NCBI GenBank assembly: GCA_051009015.1
Contig: JBPCWZ010000157.1
Location: forward strand, 1 to 11,400
Reading direction: 5' to 3'
Source: JAHRAH01 sp051009015
GTDB lineage: Bacteria; Pseudomonadota; Gammaproteobacteria; Tethybacterales; Persebacteraceae
Length of the DNA stretch: 11,400 bases
The translations under genes and the position numbers were made by a program. Below are positions 5,694 to 11,400 of the stretch, in pieces; within the stretch, counting starts at the first letter, position 1; each line of letters begins with the position of its first letter. The notes below the pieces were generated by a model that was given only the letters and a program-made list of their open reading frames with translations, searched no databases and was not told the DNA's origin.

Positions 5694-7043
5694 ATGACAT
5701 TTCGCACCCGCTTTGCCCCGAGCCCGACCGGTTTTTTGCATGCGGGCAATGCCCGCACGGCGATATTTTGTTATCTGGCGGCAAAAGCGGCGGGCGGCGA
5801 AATGCTCCTTCGCATTGAAGATTCCGACCGCGCCCGAAACACACCGGGCGGCGCGGATGCCATTACCGAAGATTTGGCGGCATTGGGCTTGCAGTGGCGA
5901 AATGTCCCGCCGCAATCTTCGCGGGCGGAAAGTTATGAGACAAAAATGCGCCGGTTGCGGGATGCCGGTGCGGTATATCCGTGTTTTTGCCCGCTCGAAG
6001 AACTCGCCCGCCAAAGAAAAGCATGCATCGCCGCCGGTATCGCGCCCAGATATTCCGGAAAATGCGCACAACTGACAAGCGAAGAAGCACAAGCGAAGAT
6101 AACCAAAGGCGCGGCGGCGGCATTGCGCTTTCGCATGCCGAAAGGCGCGATATTGGCGCGGGATATCGTGCGCGGCGAAGTGCGTTTTGACGGCGGCGAC
6201 ATTGGCGATTTTATCGTCCGCCGGACGAATGGCGATTTTTCGTTTATCTTCATCAACGCCATAGATGACGCCGCCGACAGCATTACCTGCGTTTTGCGCG
6301 GCGAGGATCATCTGCCGAACCTGCCGCGCCAGTTGGCGGTTTTGGCATCTTTGGCTTTGCCGCCGCCGACATACGGGCATTTGCCGCTGATGACCGGCGA
6401 TGACGGCAAACCGCTTTCCAAGCGCGGCGGCGCGCCATCGGTGCGACAACTGCGCGATGAAGGTTATCTGCCGCTGGCGATGATGAACTATCTGGCGCGT
6501 ATCGGGCACAAGTATGCCGATGACGGCTTGATGACGGCGGCGCAACTTGCCGAAGGGTTTGCTTTGCCAAAGTTATCCAAAGCGGCGGCGAAGTTTGACT
6601 TATGCCAGTTGCACAGCCGCCAGCGCATGGCATTGCGGAAGTTGACCGCCGCCGAAAGGTTGCGGTGGATGTCGGCTTTTGTGCCGCCGAATGTGGATAA
6701 TGAAAAGTTTGCCGCCGCCATAGCCGACAATGCGGCGGTTTTTGCCGAAGTGCGCCAATGGGCGAATGCCCTGACAGACGCCCCCTGCGATGATGATGCG
6801 GCAAAAGTGATAAAAGATGCGGGCGGCGCGTTTTTTCGGGCGGCGGATGAAGTATTGGCGGATGGCGCAAGTTGGCGGCAGTTTTGCGATGCGGCGGCGG
6901 CAAAAAGCGGAATGTCGGGGCGGAAGTTATACTTGCCTTTGCGGGCGGCATTGACCGGAAAGACCAGCGGTCCCGAGATGGCGGCATTTTTCGCCTTGCT
7001 GTCTTTTGCGGAACAAAAACGCCGTTTGCGCGATTATTGCTGA
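5694..7043 (+). CDS. gltX: Glutamyl-tRNA synthetase
   Basis: This class I aminoacyl-tRNA synthetase charges tRNA with glutamate in the cytoplasm. The 449-residue protein has the HIGH-type signature FAPSPTGFLHAGN (HAGN at 16-19), the LRIEDSD block, a zinc-site pattern with C97, C99, Y120 and C124, the segment CVLRGEDHLPN, and the KMSKS-type loop KPLSKRGG (239-244). Then comes LAMMNYLARIGH and a C-terminal anticodon-binding helical domain that is slightly short for the family. The ATG at 5694 starts MTFRTRFAPSP as family members do; an in-frame ATG 30 bases earlier would add residues unlike the family. No Shine-Dalgarno sequence lies at normal distance. Whether it also mischarges tRNA-Gln cannot be told without knowing whether gatCAB or glnS is present. 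GluQ-RS is excluded by the intact anticodon domain. Confidence 0.96.
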   Translation: MTFRTRFAPSPTGFLHAGNARTAIFCYLAAKAAGGEMLLRIEDSDRARNTPGGADAITEDLAALGLQWRNVPPQSSRAESYETKMRRLRDAGAVYPCFCPLEELARQRKACIAAGIAPRYSGKCAQLTSEEAQAKITKGAAAALRFRMPKGAILARDIVRGEVRFDGGDIGDFIVRRTNGDFSFIFINAIDDAADSITCVLRGEDHLPNLPRQLAVLASLALPPPTYGHLPLMTGDDGKPLSKRGGAPSVRQLRDEGYLPLAMMNYLARIGHKYADDGLMTAAQLAEGFALPKLSKAAAKFDLCQLHSRQRMALRKLTAAERLRWMSAFVPPNVDNEKFAAAIADNAAVFAEVRQWANALTDAPCDDDAAKVIKDAGGAFFRAADEVLADGASWRQFCDAAAAKSGMSGRKLYLPLRAALTGKTSGPEMAAFFALLSFAEQKRRLRDYC

Positions 7044-7050
7044 TTTTTTT

Positions 7051-7075
7051 GCGATAATATGCGATAATTAACGCC
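7051..7075 (+). promoter_or_regulatory. Duplicated -10-like motif upstream of the prepilin pair
   Basis: The 8-base motif GCGATAAT occurs twice in tandem (7051-7058 and 7061-7068) between gltX and the first prepilin-like gene. The second GATAAT (7063-7068) ends seven bases before the ATG at 7076, the spacing expected for a leaderless transcript. No Shine-Dalgarno sequence or clear -35 is present. The doubled motif could instead be an operator. Confidence 0.4.
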
Positions 7076-8176
7076 ATGCGCGCCGCCGCCAAAACCGCCA
7101 AACAACACAACGCCGCCGCGCGCGGCTTTTCGCTTGTTGAACTCGCCATCGCGATGTTTATCTTCGCGCTTATCATATCCAGCATTTTGGGTCCGGCGGC
7201 GGATTTGTATCAAAAGCGCAAAAACAACGACGCCATCCTATACCTTGACAGGGCATCGCGCGCGATTATCAACTACGCCCTGCACAACCGGACTGCCTAC
7301 CGGGAGATAACATACGGCGGCAATCCCGCCATCATCCCGCCGGGCAGGCCCTATCTGCCCTGCCCGGATACCGACGGCGATGGTATTGAAAACCGCATTG
7401 CCATCCCCGCTGTCATCGCCATAGCGGGGGCTGCCAATAATGCCGGCACTTGCACATCGGCAAAGGGGACAATTCCATGGCGCACTTTGCAACTGTTGCC
7501 GGATGTTGACCCGTGGGGCAACTTTCTGACTTATCATGTTGATGCGTCATATTCCAATGCTTTGTTTGGTTTTGACGAAACCACCCGCGCCGACCGGCAC
7601 GACACTACGCGAGTGGTAGCAGCAGGGGGAAATTATGCGGCAAAGCCGACTGCAACTTCGCCTTTTATCGTTTGCGACAAGCCGCTTCTGGCGGCTATCC
7701 CTTGCCCTTTTGCAAACAACAACAACATTATCGCCGGGGTCTTCTATGCCATGGCCCCGGCCCCGGCCCCTATCAATGTGGCGCCCTACCAATACACCGC
7801 CGGGAATTTTCCAAACGGCATTGTCAAGGGAGTCGCTTTTTTGGTTATGTCGCACGGCAACAACGGCAGATTCGCCCGCAGCCGCTCCGGTAATACCTGC
7901 AATGGCACAGTTGCCAACATCGCCGCAATAAATACACACGAAAGACGCAACGGCTTTGTCGCTTGCAACGGTACCTTTCCCGCGGGCGAGTCGCAACAAT
8001 ATTACTTTTCCTACCCGATAAGCAATACGCCGGAAACCGGAGAGTTTGACGACATTTTGCGATGGACGATGGCGGATGAAATAATGGGCGCGCTGAATGA
8101 TGCCGGCAAAACGCGCGAAAACGAAGCCGAGGCAAAAACCCCCCTGCCTATCGGCAAACTGCTGTTTTTGCCGTGA
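7076..8176 (+). CDS. Large prepilin-like protein A (type IV pilin/T2SS N-terminal methylation motif)
   Basis: A 366-residue protein with a class III leader: a basic N-terminus, then RGFSLVELA with cleavage expected after G17, F18 as the first mature residue and E22 at position +5. A hydrophobic helix to about residue 40 follows. The large C-terminal domain has PYLPCPDTDGDGIEN (from 92; a DxDxDG calcium-loop-like stretch), KGTIPWRTL...DPWGN...YHVD (130-155), FLVMSHGNNG (255-264) and FDDILRW (324-330). There are six cysteines (96, 126, 200, 210, 275, 297), probably disulfide-bonded after export. Standard major pilins are about 150 residues, so this is unlikely to be one; a minor pilin, pseudopilin or pilus-tip adhesin is more plausible. 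It sits 32 bases after gltX and shares one base with its paralogue. No pilus assembly gene is in view. Confidence 0.85.
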   Translation: MRAAAKTAKQHNAAARGFSLVELAIAMFIFALIISSILGPAADLYQKRKNNDAILYLDRASRAIINYALHNRTAYREITYGGNPAIIPPGRPYLPCPDTDGDGIENRIAIPAVIAIAGAANNAGTCTSAKGTIPWRTLQLLPDVDPWGNFLTYHVDASYSNALFGFDETTRADRHDTTRVVAAGGNYAAKPTATSPFIVCDKPLLAAIPCPFANNNNIIAGVFYAMAPAPAPINVAPYQYTAGNFPNGIVKGVAFLVMSHGNNGRFARSRSGNTCNGTVANIAAINTHERRNGFVACNGTFPAGESQQYYFSYPISNTPETGEFDDILRWTMADEIMGALNDAGKTRENEAEAKTPLPIGKLLFLP

Positions 8177-9393
8177 TGAATAAGATGAAACACGGCGGCA
8201 TTTTCAACCGGCGCGGCTTTAATCTCATTGAAATCGCGATTGTCGTTGTCGTGCTGGGCTTGCTCGGCAGTGCGGTATTGGTGCCGCTTAGCGCCATTCT
8301 TTTGAGGGAGCAATACGACCGCGAAGAGGTGGCGATGGAGCGCGCCAGACAAGCGGTTATCGGCTATGCCGCCCGCAGCGCAACGCCGGGAGCGGTTATT
8401 GATTTAGCCGGAACCGGGACTGCCCGGGACAGGTTTGAAGTTCCGGCGGGGCGGGCATATTTGCCGTGCCCGGACATTACCGGCGATGGTTACGAAGACC
8501 GTAATCATTACGACAATCTCGGCTTGCAGATTATTGTAAACGCGACCGCGCCCGCCATAGCAGTAGCGGCTGACGGCGTTGTTAATTTGGAGCAGTTTAA
8601 TGACATCGTAAATATCAACAACGGCAGGGATCTGAGGACCGTCGGCTCTTGTTCCGCCATGCGCGGATTTTTGCCGTGGAAAACTTTGGGCTTGCCGGCA
8701 ACCGATGTCTGGGGCAACTTGTACACTTACGCCGTTGATGGCGGTTATTCGCACAGCATTGTCGGCTTTAATCAAAACTCCATCGCCGATAACTATGCCA
8801 CTTACGAATTGATAGATCCCGCCACCGGGCTATTCCAAACCCGCAATGAAATCCGGGGGAATATTGGCGGCAACCTGACACAAAACTTCAATTGGCCCAT
8901 CGCTTTGTGCCTTGGCGTTGTCGGCGGCGTTGACACCGTATGCGACAATACCCAGTTCGCCGGTTTAACATTCGCCTACGGCAGAGTCCCGGGTGCTGTC
9001 ATAGCCAATGTCGCCCGCCGCAACTATGCGGCTAATGACATCGTAAACGGGCTTATCTTCGTCATCGTATCGCACGGCAGAAACGGCTTGGGCGCCGGGC
9101 AGTATGCCATCCCCCCCGCCGTTGCTTGCAACCGCTCCATAACGGACAACGCCAATCACGAAAACGCCAACTATCCCTTTGTTGACACTCCCTCAGCCGG
9201 TATTCTCAACCCCAACTGCGTAAGTCAGACCACGCCGCCACCAAATCGCAGCGCGCAGTTCTTTACCATCCTGCGCCGCAATGATTTCGGAGACCTCACT
9301 TTTGACGATGTTATGGTTTGGGCGACTCGCGAACAAATTAATGAAGCCATAACCCGCAACTCGCCCGATTTGCCGCTTTATATCGCGCCCTGA
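8176..9393 (+). CDS. Large prepilin-like protein B, paralogue of A
   Basis: A 405-residue protein with prepilin motif RRGFNLIEIA (cleavage after G14, F15 at +1, E19 at +5) and a hydrophobic helix to about residue 38. It repeats the landmarks of protein A in order: AYLPCPDITGDGYED (from 94), RGFLPWKTLGL...DVWGN...YAVDGGYS (163-192), FVIVSHGRNG (295-304) and FDDVMVW (376-382). It also has six cysteines (98, 159, 245, 256, 318, 348). I chose the ATG at 8176-8178, which overlaps the TGA of gene A by one base (TGATG); a GTG one codon upstream is possible. The overlap implies coupled translation and perhaps a fixed ratio of the two products. The function is unknown; a surface or pseudopilus component processed by prepilin peptidase is the best inference. 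Confidence 0.85.
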   Translation: MNKMKHGGIFNRRGFNLIEIAIVVVVLGLLGSAVLVPLSAILLREQYDREEVAMERARQAVIGYAARSATPGAVIDLAGTGTARDRFEVPAGRAYLPCPDITGDGYEDRNHYDNLGLQIIVNATAPAIAVAADGVVNLEQFNDIVNINNGRDLRTVGSCSAMRGFLPWKTLGLPATDVWGNLYTYAVDGGYSHSIVGFNQNSIADNYATYELIDPATGLFQTRNEIRGNIGGNLTQNFNWPIALCLGVVGGVDTVCDNTQFAGLTFAYGRVPGAVIANVARRNYAANDIVNGLIFVIVSHGRNGLGAGQYAIPPAVACNRSITDNANHENANYPFVDTPSAGILNPNCVSQTTPPPNRSAQFFTILRRNDFGDLTFDDVMVWATREQINEAITRNSPDLPLYIAP

Positions 9394-9415
9394 TGATAAT
9401 CAAACGCGCAAACAA

Positions 9416-10054
9416 ATGCCGCTGACGACAAAAGGCAAAAACGCTTTTTTTGCCGCCTTGCAAAAACAAAACCCGTCGCCGACAACCGAATTGCAATACG
9501 GCAATAACTACCAGTTGCTTGTCGCCGTTGTCCTCTCGGCGCAATCCACCGATATCGGAGTCAACAAAGCAACGGCAAAACTTTTTGCCGTCGTCCAAAC
9601 ACCGGCGCAAATGCTGAAACTCGGCGAAGAAAAACTAAGCGAACACATCCGCACCATCGGCTTATACCGCACCAAAGCCAAAAACATCATCCGCCTGTCG
9701 GACATACTGCGGCAGGATTTTGACGGCAACATCCCCAAAAACCGCGAAGACCTGCAAGCCCTCCCCGGAGTAGGGCGCAAAACCGCCAATGTCATCCTAA
9801 ACACATGTTTCGGCGAGCCGGTAATCGCCGTAGACACCCATGTTTTCAGAGTATCAAACCGCACCGGCTTAGCCCCCGGCAAAACCCCCGCCGAAGTGGA
9901 AACCCGCCTTCAAACCGAAGTCCCCAAACAATTCCAACTCCACGCCCATCATTGGCTAATCCTACACGGCCGCCACACCTGCCGCGCCCAAAAACCGCAA
10001 TGCCATAAATGCCCGATACAAAAACAATGCCAATGGCAAGATAAGAATATCTAA
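9416..10054 (+). CDS. nth: Endonuclease III (base-excision DNA glycosylase/AP lyase)
   Basis: Nth removes oxidised pyrimidines and nicks the abasic site. The 212-residue protein matches the E. coli length (211). It has the helix-hairpin-helix LPGVGRKTANVIL with catalytic K122, the catalytic Asp D140 in VDTHVFR, and the C-terminal [4Fe-4S] ligand pattern C189-x6-C196-x2-C199-x5-C205. The early LSAQSTD block is also standard. The ATG at 9416 lies 22 bases after the second prepilin-like gene, on the same strand, with no evident Shine-Dalgarno sequence. Co-transcription with the prepilin pair is likely but may be only positional. The gene ends directly before a hairpin mosaic that could stop its transcript. 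Confidence 0.97.
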   Translation: MPLTTKGKNAFFAALQKQNPSPTTELQYGNNYQLLVAVVLSAQSTDIGVNKATAKLFAVVQTPAQMLKLGEEKLSEHIRTIGLYRTKAKNIIRLSDILRQDFDGNIPKNREDLQALPGVGRKTANVILNTCFGEPVIAVDTHVFRVSNRTGLAPGKTPAEVETRLQTEVPKQFQLHAHHWLILHGRHTCRAQKPQCHKCPIQKQCQWQDKNI

Positions 10055-10063
10055 TTCGCCGTC

Positions 10064-10083
10064 ATTCCCGCGAAAGCGGGAAT
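10064..10083. repeat. dRS3-like 20-bp palindrome, copy 2
   Basis: ATTCCCGCGAAAGCGGGAAT: perfect 8-bp arms with a GAAA loop. It begins ten bases after the nth stop codon and forms the left end of the 180-bp element. A structured 3' end for the nth transcript is plausible. Confidence 0.9.
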
Positions 10084-10215
10084 CCAAACCCTTGCCATTT
10101 GGCAATTTGCGCGCAAGCGCAAACGGCGGCAAAGCCGCCGCAAATGGCAAACCCTGAGTGCGCAAAGCGCACTCTAATTAAAGCCCCGAAAGGGCGCCCT
10201 CGCGGGCGCGTTTAG

Positions 10216-10235
10216 ATTCCCGCTTTCGCGGGAAT
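10216..10235. repeat. dRS3-like 20-bp palindrome, copy 3 (inverted)
   Basis: The arms are identical to copy 2 but the loop reads TTTC, so the unit is inverted. It forms the right end of the 180-bp element. The flanking CGTC and AAAC of copy 2 are repeated here in complement. Confidence 0.9.
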
Positions 10236-10240
10236 GACGA

Positions 10241-10296
10241 TATCAAAGCCCTGAAAGGGCGAAATGTTATAGCACGGGGCAACGCCCCGTGACTCG
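10241..10296 (+). repeat. Two-hairpin repeat (boxes A and B), copy 2
   Basis: This matches the unit at 321-378 in order and spacing: box A GCCCTGAAAGGGC (10248-10260), linker GAAATGTTATAG, and box B CACGGGGC-AAC-GCCCCGTG (10273-10291). Relative to copy 1, one A-T pair in the box B stem has become G-C with both sides changed, so pairing is kept. Confidence 0.85.
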
Positions 10297-10307
10297 GCAT
10301 CACAAAA

Positions 10308-10353
10308 ATATAGCCCTGTAAGGGCGACACATTCTTTTGCAGGGCAAAGCCCG
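10308..10353 (+). repeat. Two-hairpin repeat, copy 3 (degenerate)
   Basis: Box A is intact (GCCCTGTAAGGGC, 10313-10325). The linker has diverged to GACACATTCTTTT, and box B is shortened to GCAGGGC-AAA-GCCCGGC. It lies 17 bases after copy 2 in the same orientation and looks like a decaying tandem copy. Confidence 0.65.
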
Positions 10354-10403
10354 GCAAAACCCCCGCCGCCGCATCATCATCATCGCCGCTGTTGTTATGT
10401 GCC

Positions 10404-10423
10404 GCCCTTACAGGGCTTGATTA
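10404..10423 (-). repeat. Solitary inverted box A hairpin
   Basis: GCCCTTACAGGGC (10404-10416), followed by TTGATTA, is the complement of the box A hairpin with its usual left flank (TCAA). Box B does not follow on the minus strand; the sequence reads GGCACATAACAAC instead. Confidence 0.6.
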
Positions 10424-10435
10424 ATTTGTCATGCG

Positions 10436-10503
10436 CGATTCACAGGGCGGCGCGCTTTCGCGCTTTGCCCTGTGCTACAACATTTCGCCCTTACAGGGCT
10501 TTA
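10436..10503 (-). repeat. Two-hairpin repeat, copy 5, inverted, with an enlarged box B loop
   Basis: On the minus strand this reads box A (10499-10487), linker GAAATGTTGTAG, then the box B stem CACAGGGC / GCCCTGTG (10474-10467 and 10448-10441). The 3-base loop of the other copies is replaced by 18 bases that form a second GCGCG/CGCGC stem. The box B outer stem is unchanged. With copy 2 it makes a large inverted repeat spanning 10241-10503. Confidence 0.75.
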
Positions 10504-10543
10504 AATTCGCAGAATTGAAGTATGAAGTGCGACAAGTGGTGTT

Positions 10544-10580
10544 AAGAAAAGGGGCGCGAGCGGCGGTATAATTGCTTGTT
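10544..10580 (+). promoter_or_regulatory. -10 box directly upstream of the nucleotide-sugar dehydrogenase
   Basis: TATAAT (10567-10572) ends eight bases before the GTG start at 10581, so transcription would begin at or next to the start codon. No Shine-Dalgarno sequence lies between. Upstream TTAAGA (10542-10547, 19-base spacer) is only a weak -35 candidate. Confidence 0.5.
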
Positions 10581-11400
10581 GTGAAAGAGACGATTTGTAT
10601 AGCGGGGTTGGGTTATGTCGGGCTGCCGCTTGCCGAGTGTTTTGTGCATGCCGGTTTTTGCGTTGTCGGTTATGATGCCGATGGCGAAAGAATCGCGCAG
10701 TTGCAAAGCGGCAGGGATATCGGCGGCGAATTGTGCGAAGGGCGGCTTTCGTCCATTTTGCCGCATCTGACTCTGACTGATGATATCAATGTGGCAAAGG
10801 AATGCACTGCGTATCTTATCGCCGTGCCGACTCCGCTTGACGATGGCAACAAGCCGGATTTGTCGCCTTTGCGCGCCGCTTGTGCCGCCATTGGCGGCGT
10901 GCTTAAGCGCGGCGATGTTGTTGTTGTGGAATCCACGGTGTATCCGGGCGTTACCGAAGAAGTTTGCGCGCCGCTGCTGGCGCGGGTTTCGGGCTTGCGT
11001 TATAACGATGATTTTGTTTGCGGCTATTCGCCCGAGCGCATCAGCCCCGGCGACAAAAGCCGCCGCGTTGCCGATATCGTCAAAGTAACCGCCGGTTCCA
11101 CTGCCGAAGCGGCAAAGCGCGTTGATGATTTGTACCGCGCCGCCATCACAGCGGGGACGACTCCCGCCCCGTCCATTCGCGTCGCCGAAGCGGCAAAGGC
11201 GGTTGAGAATACGCAGCGCGATGTCAATATCGCTTTGATGAACGAGTTGGCGATGCTTTTGGAATCGGCGGGGCTGGACAGCGGCGAAGTGTTTGCCGCC
11301 GCCGGCAGCAAGTGGAACTTTTTGCCTTTTTCGCCCGGGCTGGTCGGCGGGCATTGCATTGGCGTGGATCCGTATTATCTTCTTCACAAAGCGCAAAGTT
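10581..11400 (+). CDS. wbpA: UDP-N-acetylhexosamine 6-dehydrogenase, truncated by window edge
   Basis: The first 273 residues of a nucleotide-sugar dehydrogenase. It oxidises the C6 hydroxyl of a UDP-sugar to a carboxylate with two NAD+, supplying uronic acids for O-antigen or capsule. Visible elements are the NAD-binding GLGYVG (9-14), VPTPLDD (82-88), ESTVYPG (117-123), SPERISPGDK (150-159), AEAAKAVENTQRDVNIA (202-218; K206 and N210 conserved) and the catalytic Cys259 in GGHCIGVDPYY. SPERISPGDK and KWNFLPFSPGLVGGHC are typical of the WbpA/TviB (UDP-GlcNAc/GalNAc) branch rather than UDP-glucose (Ugd) enzymes. The WecC (ManNAc) branch is less likely but not excluded. The GTG start is preferred because the N-terminal beta strand begins at once. 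It follows the repeat mosaic and probably opens a polysaccharide cluster to the right. Confidence 0.92.
   Translation, partial: MKETICIAGLGYVGLPLAECFVHAGFCVVGYDADGERIAQLQSGRDIGGELCEGRLSSILPHLTLTDDINVAKECTAYLIAVPTPLDDGNKPDLSPLRAACAAIGGVLKRGDVVVVESTVYPGVTEEVCAPLLARVSGLRYNDDFVCGYSPERISPGDKSRRVADIVKVTAGSTAEAAKRVDDLYRAAITAGTTPAPSIRVAEAAKAVENTQRDVNIALMNELAMLLESAGLDSGEVFAAAGSKWNFLPFSPGLVGGHCIGVDPYYLLHKAQS

Larger units (their letters stand above)
10060..10239. repeat. 180-bp composite element bounded by 30-bp inverted repeats (NIME-like)
   Basis: The ends, 10060-10089 and 10210-10239, are inverted repeats identical at 29 of 30 positions. Each contains the dRS3-like palindrome ATTCCCGCGAAAGCGGGAAT or its complement. 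The interior is almost entirely hairpins. A 10-bp outer stem (10092-10101 with 10141-10150) encloses two inner ones (TTTGCGC/GCGCAAA around GCAA, and CGGCGGC/GCCGCCG around AAA), forming a three-way junction. Then come an 8-bp stem around AAA (10156-10174) and GC-rich stems at 10183-10195 and 10194-10209. It contains no coding sequence. The build, a spacer flanked by inverted dRS3 units, resembles neisserial intergenic mosaic elements. Confidence 0.8.

Noticed and set aside
5646..6545. About 300 antisense codons upstream of ppiA, in frame with it
   Set aside because: This is the antisense of gltX, whose protein is unmistakable. The Arg/Ala/Cys-rich translation has no family features, and the signal peptide of the cyclophilin starts cleanly at 5645.
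10372..10384. Short CAT/ATC trinucleotide run
   Set aside because: Only about four units in non-coding DNA; no reason to assign a role.
10060..10503. Possible CRISPR array
   Set aside because: The repeats are inverted as well as direct, of unequal spacing, and lack unique spacers of constant length; no cas gene is present.
10542..11396. Long minus-strand open frame opposite the sugar dehydrogenase
   Set aside because: Shadow frame rich in Arg and Ala; the plus strand carries all motifs of a nucleotide-sugar dehydrogenase.

Overview
This window looks like a chromosomal segment of an uncultured Gram-negative proteobacterium. The markers are lpxH (lipid A synthesis), coq7 (aerobic ubiquinone synthesis), a periplasmic cyclophilin with a Sec signal peptide, two proteins with type IV pilin/type II secretion prepilin leaders, and a UDP-N-acetylhexosamine dehydrogenase of the surface-polysaccharide type. 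LpxH rather than LpxI, and ppiB directly beside lpxH, favour a gamma- or betaproteobacterium. This is inferred from gene content only; no rRNA or other phylogenetic marker was tested.

Layout: (1) 1-240 is the 3' end of an unrecognised plus-strand gene. (2) 241-478 is a repeat-bearing gap with a dRS3-like palindrome and other hairpins. (3) 479-5645 is a minus-strand cluster. In transcription order it reads exported cyclophilin, cytoplasmic cyclophilin, lpxH, coq7, an enolase-superfamily dehydratase/racemase and, after a 124-base AT-rich gap with its own -10 box, an AAA ATPase. Genes in the upper part overlap by 4 bases or sit 7-51 bases apart. (4) A 48-base divergent promoter region leads to a plus-strand cluster at 5694-10054: gltX, two large tandem prepilin-like genes sharing one base, and nth. 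(5) 10055-10580 is a dense mosaic of hairpins and inverted repeats: a 180-bp element bounded by 30-bp inverted repeats, then four more copies of a second repeat family. (6) 10581 to the right edge is a truncated nucleotide-sugar dehydrogenase.

Most genes are housekeeping. The unusual points are four. The twin prepilin-like proteins have six cysteines each in the same order and shared motifs far beyond the pilin leader. The 10-kb repeat mosaic resembles neisserial NIME/dRS3 architecture, and one of its stems shows a compensatory base-pair change. Four genes have a -10-like box ending 6-8 bases before the start codon and no Shine-Dalgarno sequence, which fits leaderless transcription. The ppiA/gltX promoter is symmetric. 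I see no CRISPR array, tRNA, rRNA, transposase or recognisable defence operon. The nearest thing to an accessory gene is the stand-alone ATPase at 479-1642.
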